Below the pieces are notes generated by a model. That model saw nothing but the letters and a program-made list of their open reading frames with translations, was not told where the DNA came from and did not search any database. The translations under genes were made by a program, and so were the position numbers. From an uncultured Paracoccaceae bacterium (GTDB lineage: Bacteria > Pseudomonadota > Alphaproteobacteria > Rhodobacterales > Rhodobacteraceae), in assembly GCA_947493745.1 (NCBI GenBank), contig CANLSM010000009.1, positions 62,001 to 126,000 of the forward strand: a DNA stretch of 64,000 bases. Direction: 5' to 3'. Below, one piece after another: positions 37,190 through 46,348 of this stretch; within the stretch, counting starts at the first letter, position 1; every line of letters begins with the position of its first letter.

Positions 37190-38383
37190 GTGAACCGCGT
37201 GCGAAAACAATCGATTGTCCAGTTCTGTCTGGTCTTGTGCCTGAGCCTTGTTGCGCCGATGGCGGTCGCTTTCGAAGTGACCGGCGGGGCGTTCCGTCCA
37301 CTGACCGTGCGCCTCGATATGCCCGTGGAAACACCCTTTCGGCTCGGTTATCTGACCGATCCGATGAGGGTAGTTATCGATCTGGAGGTCGATGAACTGA
37401 CACCCGCTGCACAGGGTCAACTGCCACGTGATGTTCTGGCCCTGCGCTCGGGACGCATCATCGCCGGTTGGTCCCGCATCGTTCTGGAGACCGAAACACC
37501 GCAACGGCTGGTCCGGACCGAAGCCGGGAGCGGCGCGGAAAACACCGGGCTGACACTGGTGTTCGGGCGGACCGGCATGGCCGATTTTGCCGATCTGGCG
37601 GCACGGCAGGGGCCGGCGCCGATCCGCGCGTCCGACATCGCGGCCGAAGGCGGCGACAGGTCTCGCCCGACTTTGGTCATTGATCCGGGTCACGGCGGCA
37701 TTGATCCCGGCGCGATCCGCAACGGAATTGCCGAGAAGACGCTGGCGCTCAGTTTCGCGATGCGGCTTAGGAAGGAACTGCAATCATCTGATAAATATAA
37801 CGTAATCCTTACCCGCGAACATGATATCTATCTGACGCTCGCAGCCCGGACGGACATGGCGCGTCATGCCCGCGCGAACCTCTTTCTCTCGATCCATGCC
37901 AATACGGTGGTGGAGGGCGATGCGTCGGGATCGACGGTTTATCTGCTGAGCGACGTGGCAACCGATGCGCATGCCCGCGCGCTGGCTGCAAAGGAAAACC
38001 GCAGTGACATGATTGCCGGGCTTGACCTGAGCGGACAGTCCGATGCGCTGACCCAGACCATTCTCGACCTGTCTCAGGCCCAGACGAACGCAAACTCCCG
38101 CGCTTTTGGCGAGCTTCTGGTGAATGAATTGCGCGACGCCACCGGTGTTATCCGCTCGGCTCCGCTGCGCGGGGCCAATTTCAAGGTGCTTCGGGCGCCG
38201 GAGGTACCGTCAGCCCTTCTGGAGCTGGGATTTCTGTCCAATGCGGAGGATCTGGCGCTGATGCAGAACCCGATCTGGCAGAAATTCGCCGCCGAGGCGA
38301 CCGCGAGAGCCATCGATAGCTGGCTTCGAGGCGCTGATCGTGAACAAAACCCGGCTTTCTTACAGACTGTGTCAGGCAAGTGA
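37190..38383 (+). CDS. N-acetylmuramoyl-L-alanine amidase (AmiC-like)
   Basis: A 397-residue periplasmic zinc amidase that cuts septal peptidoglycan between MurNAc and the stem peptide. A signal peptide (to about residue 27) is followed by an AMIN domain (about 30-135) and an Amidase_3 domain (about 160-390), with zinc ligands in DPGHGGIDPGA (His), GIAEKTL (Glu) and SIHAN (His), and the catalytic Glu in LLELGF. It starts at a GTG after GGAGACGA. It is 76 bp upstream of the PBP1A gene, with which it is probably co-transcribed. Confidence 0.92.
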   Translation: MNRVRKQSIVQFCLVLCLSLVAPMAVAFEVTGGAFRPLTVRLDMPVETPFRLGYLTDPMRVVIDLEVDELTPAAQGQLPRDVLALRSGRIIAGWSRIVLETETPQRLVRTEAGSGAENTGLTLVFGRTGMADFADLAARQGPAPIRASDIAAEGGDRSRPTLVIDPGHGGIDPGAIRNGIAEKTLALSFAMRLRKELQSSDKYNVILTREHDIYLTLAARTDMARHARANLFLSIHANTVVEGDASGSTVYLLSDVATDAHARALAAKENRSDMIAGLDLSGQSDALTQTILDLSQAQTNANSRAFGELLVNELRDATGVIRSAPLRGANFKVLRAPEVPSALLELGFLSNAEDLALMQNPIWQKFAAEATARAIDSWLRGADREQNPAFLQTVSGK

Positions 38384-38459
38384 TGCCACCGGCGCGGGAC
38401 CTTTGCTCTGGCCCGTGTGATCCGGTAGGATGGAGACCTTCTGAAAAAGGATACGACTC

Positions 38460-41009
38460 GTGCTGCGCGGATTTCTGAATTTTCTGGGATTTGTCTTCAG
38501 CTGGCTGACGCTGGGGCTGTTTCTTGCGGCCATCATGATTGGTGGGATTTTCTGGGTCTACAGCCGGGATCTGCCGGATCACGAGCAACTGGCCCAATAC
38601 AGCCCGCCGACACTCAGCCGGATCTATTCCGGTCGCGGTCTGGTGATGGACGAGTTCGCACGGGAAAGGCGGATCTACACGCCGATTGACGAGATCCCGG
38701 ATGTCATCAAACACGCTTTCATTTCCGCCGAAGACAAGAACTTCTACACGCATTCCGGCTTTGACGCGCGCGGTATCGCGGCCGCCGCCGTGGAGGCGGT
38801 TCAGTCACGGGGCGAAAACATCCGCGGGGCGTCGACCATTACGCAGCAGGTCATGAAGAATTTCCTGCTCGATGGCAGCAGGCGCGCGGAACGCAAGATC
38901 AAGGAGATCATTCTGGCGACGAGGCTTGAGGATACGCTCTCCAAGGAGGACATTCTCGGGCTCTATCTCAACGAGATCTTTCTGGGTCAGAACTCCTACG
39001 GCGTGACGGCGGCGGCGCAGACCTATTTTGGCAAAACGCTCGAGGAGGTCACGGCTGCCGAGGCCGCTTATCTGGCGGCACTCCCCAAGGCACCTTCAAC
39101 CTATCATCCGGTGCGGCGGAAGGAGCGGGCCATGAACCGCCGCAACTTCGTTTTGCGGGAGATGGAAGAGAACGGCTATATCACCCGCGAAGACTATGAG
39201 GCCGCAAAGGCCTCGGATCTGCAGACCGTGCAGAGCGGGGACATTCCATCATCGCGCGGCAAGCTGCCGCCGCGCGATTACTTCACCGACGAGATCCGCC
39301 GTCAGCTTTCCACAAAGCTGGAAGGCGGCGAGGAGGAACTCTTTTCCGGTGGTCTGACGATCCGTGCGACAGTCGATCCCGATCTGCAGTCGCAAGCCGC
39401 GAAGGCGCTGCGCAACGGACTGGAGAGCTATGACCGCTCCCGCGGCATCTATCTGGGCCCCGAGGACGTCATCGATCCGGCCAAGCTGGTCGATGAGGTG
39501 GCCTGGCGAGCCGCCCTTGAAGCCGTCGAGGTTCCGCGTGACATCCCCGAATGGCTGCCTGCGGTCGTGCTGGAGGTCGGCGAAAACTCCGCCCGCGTCG
39601 GCATCGAAGGCGTCGAAGATGACGAAGACGGCCATTTCCTGACGCTATCGGATGCGCGCTGGATTGTGCGTGTGAGCTATGAGGAGCGCCGTTCGGGCAA
39701 ACCGCGCAATGCCGGTGAGCTTTACCAGGTAGGCGATGTCGTCATGGTGAAAGCAGCCGAGGACGGTGAGGGATGGACGCTTCGCCAGATACCGGAAATC
39801 CAGGGCGGTTTCATGGCCATGGATGTTACCACGGGCCGGGTTCTGGCGATGCAGGGAGGCTTTTCCTACCAGCACTCGGTGTTCAACCGCGCAACGCAGG
39901 CGACACGCCAGCCGGGCTCCAGCTTCAAGCCGTTCGTCTATGCCGCAGCGCTCGACAGCGGCTATACACCGGCCTCGATTGTCGTTGATGCACCTGTCGA
40001 AGTCGAAGCGGGTGGCGAGATCTGGCGTCCGCAGAACTCGTCCAACAAGTTCTATGGTCCCGCTCCGCTGCGCACCGGGATCGAGCAATCCCGCAACCTG
40101 ATGACGGTCCGGATCGCACAGGACATCACGATGGAGCGGGTGGCCGACTATGCCGAGCGTTTCGGGGTCTATGACGAGATGCCGCCTTTCCTCTCCTATG
40201 CTCTCGGGGCAGGGGAGACGACACTTTTCAAGATGGTTTCGTCCTACGCGATGTTTGCCAATGGCGGCAGACGTGTCGAACCGACGCTCGTGGACCGTGT
40301 GCAGGACCGCAACGGCAACACGATCTATCGCCATGACCAGCGCGGCTGCCGGGGATGTGCAAGTGAGGATTTCAAGAACGCGCTTCCCTGGGTCTGGGAT
40401 CGCTCCAACCAGATCATGGACCCGGTAACGGCCTACCAGCTGTCCTCCATGATGCAGGGCGTCGTGGCGCGCGGGACAGCGCAGGGCACGGTCGGAGGAC
40501 CGCTGGGTGTGCCGATTGCGGGCAAGACCGGCACCACCAACGAAAGCAAGGATGTCTGGTTCATCGGCTTCACGCCCAAGATCGTCGCAGGATGCTACAT
40601 GGGCTTTGACACACCGCGCCCGATGGGCCGTGGCGCCTTTGGTGGTACGATGTGCGGGCCGGTCTTCACCGACTTCATGAAGGTCGCCCTTGAGGGTCAC
40701 GGAAGCTACAAGCGCCCGCAGCCGCCTGGCACCGTATTCGTCAAGATCGACCGTTTCACCGGTCAGCGCCTGCCCAACAATGCGAGCGGCCCACATGTGG
40801 TCACCGAATTGTTCCGTCAGGGCGAAGAGCCGGTGGTCGGCGGCTTCGGGATCATGATCGATGGCGGCTTTGCCATGGCCAGCGACATACCGCTGTTCGG
40901 GCGGCCTGACAGCAATGACCGGGTGCGCGAGGTGACGGTTGGCGGAGAGACCAAGGTCGTGCCGACCAAACCAAGCTTCGGATCGCTTTCGTCCGGCGGG
41001 CTCTATTAG
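38460..41009 (+). CDS. mrcA: penicillin-binding protein 1A (bifunctional)
   Basis: An 849-residue class A PBP with a short cytoplasmic tail and one transmembrane helix (about residues 5-35). The glycosyltransferase domain shows EDKNFYTHSGFD and GASTITQQ; an OB-like insert follows near residues 330-430. The transpeptidase has SxxK in PGSSFKPF, SRN in EQSRNLM and KTGTT. It starts with a GTG after AAAGGA. It polymerises and cross-links peptidoglycan in the periplasm. Confidence 0.96.
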   Translation: MLRGFLNFLGFVFSWLTLGLFLAAIMIGGIFWVYSRDLPDHEQLAQYSPPTLSRIYSGRGLVMDEFARERRIYTPIDEIPDVIKHAFISAEDKNFYTHSGFDARGIAAAAVEAVQSRGENIRGASTITQQVMKNFLLDGSRRAERKIKEIILATRLEDTLSKEDILGLYLNEIFLGQNSYGVTAAAQTYFGKTLEEVTAAEAAYLAALPKAPSTYHPVRRKERAMNRRNFVLREMEENGYITREDYEAAKASDLQTVQSGDIPSSRGKLPPRDYFTDEIRRQLSTKLEGGEEELFSGGLTIRATVDPDLQSQAAKALRNGLESYDRSRGIYLGPEDVIDPAKLVDEVAWRAALEAVEVPRDIPEWLPAVVLEVGENSARVGIEGVEDDEDGHFLTLSDARWIVRVSYEERRSGKPRNAGELYQVGDVVMVKAAEDGEGWTLRQIPEIQGGFMAMDVTTGRVLAMQGGFSYQHSVFNRATQATRQPGSSFKPFVYAAALDSGYTPASIVVDAPVEVEAGGEIWRPQNSSNKFYGPAPLRTGIEQSRNLMTVRIAQDITMERVADYAERFGVYDEMPPFLSYALGAGETTLFKMVSSYAMFANGGRRVEPTLVDRVQDRNGNTIYRHDQRGCRGCASEDFKNALPWVWDRSNQIMDPVTAYQLSSMMQGVVARGTAQGTVGGPLGVPIAGKTGTTNESKDVWFIGFTPKIVAGCYMGFDTPRPMGRGAFGGTMCGPVFTDFMKVALEGHGSYKRPQPPGTVFVKIDRFTGQRLPNNASGPHVVTELFRQGEEPVVGGFGIMIDGGFAMASDIPLFGRPDSNDRVREVTVGGETKVVPTKPSFGSLSSGGLY

Positions 41010-41049
41010 CGGCTTTACCCCCTCAATCCAGAGGACTAGAAACACGTCA

Positions 41050-41070
41050 GCGCGGGCATTCGCCCCGCGC
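41050..41070 (+). repeat. strong hairpin between the PBP1A gene and prfB
   Basis: GCGCGGG (41050-41056) and CCCGCGC (41064-41070) form a perfect 7-bp G/C stem with a 7-base loop. No T run follows, so it is not a typical terminator; it lies in the prfB leader, 26 bp before the chosen ATG. Confidence 0.6.
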
Positions 41071-41096
41071 ACCAGACAGATGTGAGTGGCCGACAG

Positions 41097-42224
41097 ATGC
41101 GCGCAGAGATCGAAAACCAGATTGCGGATATAGAGAAATCCCTGACCCTGCTGCGCCAGCGCCTGAACTGGGAAACGGCGGAGCATCGTCTGGAGGAGTT
41201 CAATGCGATGTCCGAAGACCCGGACCTCTGGAATGATCCGGCACGCGCCCAGAAGCTCATGCGCGAGCGTCAGATGCTGGCGTCGGCCATTGATGCCTAC
41301 AAGGAAATTGCGACCGGTCTGCAGGACAATATCGATCTCATCGAACTGGGCGAGGCCGAAGGCGATACGGAAGTGGTGGCCGAGGCCGAGGAGGCGATAT
41401 CGCAACTCAAGACACTTGCCGCAAAGCGCGAGATCGAAGCGCTGCTCGACGGTGAGGCGGACGGCAACGACACGTTTCTCGAGATCAACTCGGGAGCAGG
41501 CGGAACGGAAGCCTGCGACTGGGCCTCGATGCTGGCGCGCATGTATGTCCGCTGGGCGGAAAAGCGTGGCTACAAGGTGGAGCTGATCTCGGAGAACCCG
41601 GGGGAAGAAGCCGGGATCAAGTCGGTTACCTATCAGATCAAGGGCGAGAACGCCTATGGCTGGCTCAAGACCGAAAGCGGTGTGCATCGTCTGGTGCGCA
41701 TCTCGCCGTTTGATTCCAACGCCAAGCGCCACACCTCCTTCGGCTCGGTCTGGGTCTATCCGGTCGTGGATGACAGCATCGAGATCGACATCAATCCGTC
41801 CGACATCCGAGTGGACACATATCGCTCCTCCGGGGCCGGTGGTCAGCATGTGAACACCACGGACTCGGCCGTGCGGATCACACATGAACCAACCGGTATC
41901 GTCGTCACGTCGTCGGAGAAGTCCCAGCACCAGAACCGCGCCAACGCGATGGCGGCGCTGAAATCGCGTCTCTATGAACTTGAGATGCGCAAGAAGACCC
42001 AGGCCATCCAGGACGCGCATGATGCGAAGGGCGAGATCGGCTGGGGCAACCAGATCCGGTCCTACGTCCTTCAGCCCTATCAGATGGTCAAGGATCTGCG
42101 CACGAACGAGGAAACCTCCGATACATCGGGTGTGCTCGACGGTGCGCTCGACCCGTTCATGGCTGCCACGCTTGCTCTTGATGTTGCGGGCAAATCCCGC
42201 GGCGAGGCGCAGGCCGAAGATTAG
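41097..42224 (+). CDS. prfB: peptide chain release factor 2
   Basis: A 375-residue RF2 that terminates at UGA and UAA. The stop-recognition motif SPF is at residues 203-205 and the catalytic GGQ at 248-250. The frame is continuous, with no programmed frameshift at the position where E. coli prfB has its in-frame UGA, as is usual for alphaproteobacteria. The ATG at 41097 is preferred to a GTG at 41082 because MRAEIEN is the common start of alphaproteobacterial RF2. Confidence 0.96.
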   Translation: MRAEIENQIADIEKSLTLLRQRLNWETAEHRLEEFNAMSEDPDLWNDPARAQKLMRERQMLASAIDAYKEIATGLQDNIDLIELGEAEGDTEVVAEAEEAISQLKTLAAKREIEALLDGEADGNDTFLEINSGAGGTEACDWASMLARMYVRWAEKRGYKVELISENPGEEAGIKSVTYQIKGENAYGWLKTESGVHRLVRISPFDSNAKRHTSFGSVWVYPVVDDSIEIDINPSDIRVDTYRSSGAGGQHVNTTDSAVRITHEPTGIVVTSSEKSQHQNRANAMAALKSRLYELEMRKKTQAIQDAHDAKGEIGWGNQIRSYVLQPYQMVKDLRTNEETSDTSGVLDGALDPFMAATLALDVAGKSRGEAQAED

Positions 42225-42306
42225 ACCCGTCCCATATCACAGCTTTGAGTTGTTTGGATTCATTGGTAATGTGCCCGCATTGAAGTAATTGATTTGTAGG
42301 TTAGTC

Positions 42307-43848
42307 ATGCCAGAACTGAAGAAACAGCTTGAGAAAATTATGGACGAGGCCGAAGGCGCCTATGCCGACGTCATCGTTCAATTCAAATCCGAAAAAGATA
42401 AATCCCTTTCACGTCTGCTGGAGGTTGTCGTCGATACGGAGCGCGGACGGGCGATGATGGTCGATCCGGCCAAGATCCTGCCACCGGTGGCCCGGGCCTT
42501 TGACGGCAGCCAGCGTGCCCGTACCCTCCTGCGCAAGAGCGACGCCAGTCTGGCCGCGAACATTGCGCTCGATGCGCGCTTCGACGCGCTTCGTGGCGTG
42601 ATATCCGTGGATGTGGCGGACAATTTTCTGAATTCCGACATCGTGAGCCGCGCCGTTCACAGTGCGAAGTCCCGGCTGCGCGGCAAGGCTAAGGCCGCCG
42701 AGCCGATGCATCTCGACAATATCGGTGGCGTTCGGATGGTGGTCCACAAGCAGGACCTGCCGGGCATCATTGACGAGAAGAAGGAACGGGTCGAGGGGAT
42801 TTACGAGAACTTCCATATCAAAGCGCCCCGGTTGTTCGAGGCCTCTGCCGCGCAACTCAATCAGGACGAGCCCTATGACGGGACGACCTGGGGCCTGCGC
42901 CAGACCCGCGCCCTCGCAGCCTGGAGCACCTTTGGCACCCGGGGGCTGACCAAGAACGGGACGCCTGTGAGGGTGGCCGTGCTCGATACCGGCGTTGATC
43001 CGGACCATCCGGACATCAAGGGACGGCTGGTCGACTTTGCGGAGTTCAACGGATCGGGAACCATCGTGAACTCCGGCGTGGCCAATGCGTTTGACTCCGA
43101 TCAGCATGGCACCCATGTCGCGGGCACGATTGTCGGGGGTAATGCCAGTGGCGGCTGGATCGGCATGGCTCCCGATGCGGAACTGATCAGCGGACTGGTG
43201 CTTGATGGCAAGAAGGGCGGCACGCTTGCACAGGTGATCAAGGGCATCGAATGGGCGGTGCAGAAGAACGCCCATGTGATCAATCTGTCGCTGGGGGGCC
43301 TCAGCTTCGAATCGACCGTTGGCACACCGTATCAGCGCGCGATCGTCGATGCGTTGGTGCGCGGCACCCTGGTGGTCGCGGCCATTGGCAATGACGGTCA
43401 CCAGACGACCGGCGCGCCGGGAAATGACTATTTTTCCCTTGCCGTAGGGGCGCATGACAGCCGACAGCGCTGTGCCGGGTTCAGCGGTGGCCGGACGCTG
43501 GTGCTTGATCAGTCGAGCTTCATCGACAGCAAGCACCTGCCTCTGGTCTACACCAAACCGGATCTCTCCGCGCCGGGTGTTGCCGTGAAGTCCAGCATGC
43601 CAAAGGGGAAATGGGCGTCGCTCAACGGCACGTCGATGGCCACACCGCATGTCAGCGGCGCCGCCGCCCTGCTTTTCGCCGCGACCGACCTGACCAACAG
43701 CCCGGCGGATCAGCGGGCCTTTCTGGTCAAGGATCTGCTTCTTGGCGGTGTTACCGACCTTGGCGAGGCCGGACAGGATCAACGATTTGGCTATGGAACC
43801 ATCAATGTGTTAAGGTCGATTGACGAAGCACTGAAGCGCGGGTTCTAA
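42307..43848 (+). CDS. S8 family serine peptidase (subtilisin-like) without signal peptide
   Basis: A 513-residue subtilase. The catalytic triad is Asp227 (AVLDTGVD), His267 (QHGTHVAG) and Ser443 (NGTSMATPH), with oxyanion Asn362. Residues 1-215 are an N-terminal region with no hydrophobic signal sequence; about 137-180 (GGVRMVVHKQDLPGI onward) could be the end of an I9-type prodomain. It is therefore predicted cytoplasmic or secreted by another route. The ATG at 42307 is 10 bp from the start of the longest frame and is chosen over a TTG. The next gene, 122 bp downstream, is a small protein that may be its inhibitor. Confidence 0.9.
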   Translation: MPELKKQLEKIMDEAEGAYADVIVQFKSEKDKSLSRLLEVVVDTERGRAMMVDPAKILPPVARAFDGSQRARTLLRKSDASLAANIALDARFDALRGVISVDVADNFLNSDIVSRAVHSAKSRLRGKAKAAEPMHLDNIGGVRMVVHKQDLPGIIDEKKERVEGIYENFHIKAPRLFEASAAQLNQDEPYDGTTWGLRQTRALAAWSTFGTRGLTKNGTPVRVAVLDTGVDPDHPDIKGRLVDFAEFNGSGTIVNSGVANAFDSDQHGTHVAGTIVGGNASGGWIGMAPDAELISGLVLDGKKGGTLAQVIKGIEWAVQKNAHVINLSLGGLSFESTVGTPYQRAIVDALVRGTLVVAAIGNDGHQTTGAPGNDYFSLAVGAHDSRQRCAGFSGGRTLVLDQSSFIDSKHLPLVYTKPDLSAPGVAVKSSMPKGKWASLNGTSMATPHVSGAAALLFAATDLTNSPADQRAFLVKDLLLGGVTDLGEAGQDQRFGYGTINVLRSIDEALKRGF

Positions 43849-43969
43849 AATTTAAGGCTTTAGTGCCTATATGTGGACCAACGAAGTGAGTAAGGCGCGT
43901 TCTGGCAGGAACGTGTCGCCCCCAATGTTCAGAAAGACCAGGTGTGCCGGTATGGCGATGAGGACAGGA

Positions 43970-44329
43970 ATGTATCTTGAAACGAAGGCTGGTGACGGCG
44001 TCGACCCGTCTGTTCGAGGATTCTTCGAGAAGTCTCCCGACAGCAGGATGGACGTGGTTGTCGTGCTGAACACACCCCAGCCGGATCTGTCGGCAATGAT
44101 CCGCCAGCCCGGTGATATCCTGGCGGGACGGCCGATTCTCCCCGATCAGGTGGATTTGACGGCACAGCGCGAGGCATTCAAGGATGTGCTCGACCGGCTT
44201 GGGATTGATGACCCGGTCTGGCTTTCGAATGCGGGCGCGGTTCTGGTCAAGGCCGACTGGTCGCAGATCGAACACATCCTCAAGCTTGATGCGGTGTCCG
44301 AGATATTGCCGAACGCCACCCTTCGATGA
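43970..44329 (+). CDS. small protein downstream of the S8 peptidase, possible I9-like inhibitor
   Basis: A 119-residue protein I do not recognise with certainty. It has the beta strand MDVVVVLN, then a helical region, then the pattern AGAVLVKADWSQIEHILKL followed by VSEILPNATL. A strand, a helix and an LxxVxxIxPN ending are typical of subtilisin propeptides and stand-alone I9 inhibitors, whose C-terminus enters the protease active site. It follows the peptidase on the same strand and ends at a strong terminator. The ATG at 43970 is preceded by GAGGA five bases upstream; in-frame ATGs at 43871 and 43952 could extend it. Confidence 0.6.
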   Translation: MYLETKAGDGVDPSVRGFFEKSPDSRMDVVVVLNTPQPDLSAMIRQPGDILAGRPILPDQVDLTAQREAFKDVLDRLGIDDPVWLSNAGAVLVKADWSQIEHILKLDAVSEILPNATLR

Positions 44330-44357
44330 AAAAAGGCGCCTCTCAGGGCGCCTTTTT
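44330..44357. terminator. bidirectional terminator
   Basis: A perfect 11-bp stem, AAAAAGGCGCC (44330-44340) with GGCGCCTTTTT (44347-44357), and a 6-base loop lie between the converging S8-partner gene and bactofilin. The A run on one side and the T run on the other allow termination in both directions. Confidence 0.92.
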
Positions 44358-44378
44358 CAGTCTCAGCAAAGAAACGGT

Positions 44379-44891
44379 TTATTCTGCGGCTGTCGCCTTC
44401 GGGACGGCGGGCTTGGCACCCTTGTCAGCGGATGAGCTGAGCGGGTCGTCATGGCGCTGAACCGAGCCCTCGAAATGAGCACCGCTTTCGATAGCGATCG
44501 TCTTGTGGATGATGTCGCCCTCGACGCGGGCGGATGACGTCAGGCGCACCTTCAAGCCACGCACACGACCGACAACGCGCCCGGTGACAACAACATCGTC
44601 GGCGACGACCTCGCCCTTGACGACGGCATTCTCGCCGATGGTCAGCAGATGGGCATGGATGTCGCCGTCGACATTGCCTTCAACCTGAATGTCACCGGTG
44701 GTCTTCATATGTCCCGTGATCTGCAGATCAGATGACAGGATGGACGGGCTTGGCTTGGCCTTTGGTGCAGACGGAGCGGCTGCAGGCGCGTTGGCCGTCG
44801 GTTTGGATGGGGTCGGCGCACTCGGGGTTGCGGGTGCGGCGGGCTTGGCACCAGGGGTCTCGGTGCCGTCAGTTTTGGATTTAGAAAACAT
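44379..44891 (-). CDS. bactofilin
   Basis: A 170-residue cytoskeletal protein (DUF583). The N-terminal 50 residues are Ala/Pro-rich and disordered, residues about 52-145 form the bactofilin beta-helix (VEGNVDGDIHAHLLTIGE and VKGEVVADDVVVTG are shown here by their cores NVDGDI and GEVVADD), and the C-terminus is again disordered. Bactofilins form filaments on the inner membrane that localise cell-wall enzymes. The start overlaps the end of the M23 peptidase gene by 11 bp, so the two are coupled. Confidence 0.94.
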   Translation of the reverse strand: MFSKSKTDGTETPGAKPAAPATPSAPTPSKPTANAPAAAPSAPKAKPSPSILSSDLQITGHMKTTGDIQVEGNVDGDIHAHLLTIGENAVVKGEVVADDVVVTGRVVGRVRGLKVRLTSSARVEGDIIHKTIAIESGAHFEGSVQRHDDPLSSSADKGAKPAVPKATAAE

Positions 44892-46206
44892 CGTTCGCTG
44901 CCTTTATGTATGTCATGGGGTTCACGGGTTTTCCGCCGATGCGGATCTCGTAATGCAGGTGCACGCCCGTGCTGCGCCCTGTTGTTCCCATATCACCAAT
45001 ATGGTCTCCGCGCGAGACACGATCACCAACCGAGACGTGAATCTTGTTCAGATGGGCGTACAGGGTCTCAAAGCCGAACTCGTGACGGATCTTGATCATC
45101 TTGCCGAAACCGCTCTGACGACCGGCGAATACAACCACACCCTCGGCTGTGGATTTGATGTGGGTCCCGCGGGGACCGGCAAGATCAATCCCGTTATGGG
45201 CACGGCGTCCGCCTGTCTTGGGATCACGACGGGTGCCGAACCCGCTGGTGAACCGGTGTGAGACCGTGACCGGCATCGAGTAGGGAACCTTGGCAGCGGC
45301 AATCCGCATCAGGTTCATGCGGTCCATACCTTCCATGAGAGCGGAAAACCGCTCATTCAGTTCGGGATCATCGAAGCTGCGCTGAGATACGGACGCGGTC
45401 AGGGGACCGCCGACGCCGGAATAGTTGCGGCGCACGGATGAGACGATGCTGTCCACATCCATGCCCGAGTTCTTGAACATCTGCTCCAGCGGCTCGAAGG
45501 ACACGGCAACGGCCTCCTCAAGCTGGGCGACCATGCGGTCCTGACGCTCGGCATTGACCTGCATGCGCAATTCAAGTCCGGCCAGTTCCAGAGCCATCTC
45601 CTCGCGCTCCGCCTTCGCGGTGTCGCGGGTCCGCACAGCAGAGCCGAGCGCATCGGTGATCGCCTCGACCGTATCGGCCAGATCCTCTTCGCCGTTGCGG
45701 CGGGTATCCAGGCTGCCGGAGATCGCATCAAGCTCACGCGAGAGGGTGGCATAATCCTCGCGGACGGCATCGCGCTGATCGAGGGCCGCGTCGAGACGCA
45801 CGCGCATCAGCTCTAGCCCCATCTTCAGTTCGTGCTGCTCCTCGATGGAGGCCAGCAACTCGGACTGCTGCAGCGATATCTGGTCAAGAGCCGTGGAGAA
45901 ACGTGCCTGTGCCGAACGTGCCTCATGCGTGCGCTGGTCGCGCTCGTAGGTCAGCTCGTCGATACGTTCCTGATAGGCTTCCTGCAAAACGAGCGTCTGG
46001 TTGGCGGAACTGTCGGCGGAGATCACGTTGAGAACCAGCGCGGCACTCGCCACCGCCATCCATCCCAGCGACAGGACAATGCCCGTGCTGATCGACAACT
46101 GCGCCACAGGGCTGAGTTCGATATATCGTTTGCGTTCGCCAGAAGAGATGAGAATGCGTTGGGGGGGCATCACGCCTGATAGGGCGTCGTTCAGCTTGGT
46201 TCTCAT
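44881..46206 (-). CDS. membrane-anchored M23 family metallopeptidase
   Basis: A 441-residue bitopic peptidoglycan endopeptidase. A cytoplasmic N-terminus of about 40 residues and one transmembrane helix (about 38-62) are followed by a long coiled coil (about 75-215) and a LytM/M23 domain with the zinc motifs HNGIDLAG and HLHYEI and the YAHL segment. Gene layout matches bactofilin partner peptidases such as LmdC, whose cytoplasmic tail binds the bactofilin. The start at 46206 is chosen because MRTKLND opens the family-like cytoplasmic segment. Confidence 0.92.
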   Translation of the reverse strand: MRTKLNDALSGVMPPQRILISSGERKRYIELSPVAQLSISTGIVLSLGWMAVASAALVLNVISADSSANQTLVLQEAYQERIDELTYERDQRTHEARSAQARFSTALDQISLQQSELLASIEEQHELKMGLELMRVRLDAALDQRDAVREDYATLSRELDAISGSLDTRRNGEEDLADTVEAITDALGSAVRTRDTAKAEREEMALELAGLELRMQVNAERQDRMVAQLEEAVAVSFEPLEQMFKNSGMDVDSIVSSVRRNYSGVGGPLTASVSQRSFDDPELNERFSALMEGMDRMNLMRIAAAKVPYSMPVTVSHRFTSGFGTRRDPKTGGRRAHNGIDLAGPRGTHIKSTAEGVVVFAGRQSGFGKMIKIRHEFGFETLYAHLNKIHVSVGDRVSRGDHIGDMGTTGRSTGVHLHYEIRIGGKPVNPMTYIKAANDVF

Positions 46207-46348
46207 TGTCCGCCTTCGTGTCCTAACCGCACACCGACCGGTTGATCCGATCTGGTATGGTTCCTGCCAAATTTTGAAGGAAACTACGGAAAAAAAAATC
46301 ACAAAGCAACTGCCGCATTGGTCGCACACCCCTAACCTGGCGGAAGGA

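Noticed and set aside
41097-41200. Programmed frameshift in prfB
   Set aside because: The reading frame is continuous from the ATG with no early UGA.
39645-42020. 791-codon open frame antisense to the PBP1A and prfB genes
   Set aside because: It overlaps two well-supported genes and shows no recognisable domains; a typical high-GC shadow frame.
42409-43782. Open frame antisense to the S8 peptidase
   Set aside because: The + strand frame has the full subtilase triad; the antisense frame has no motifs.
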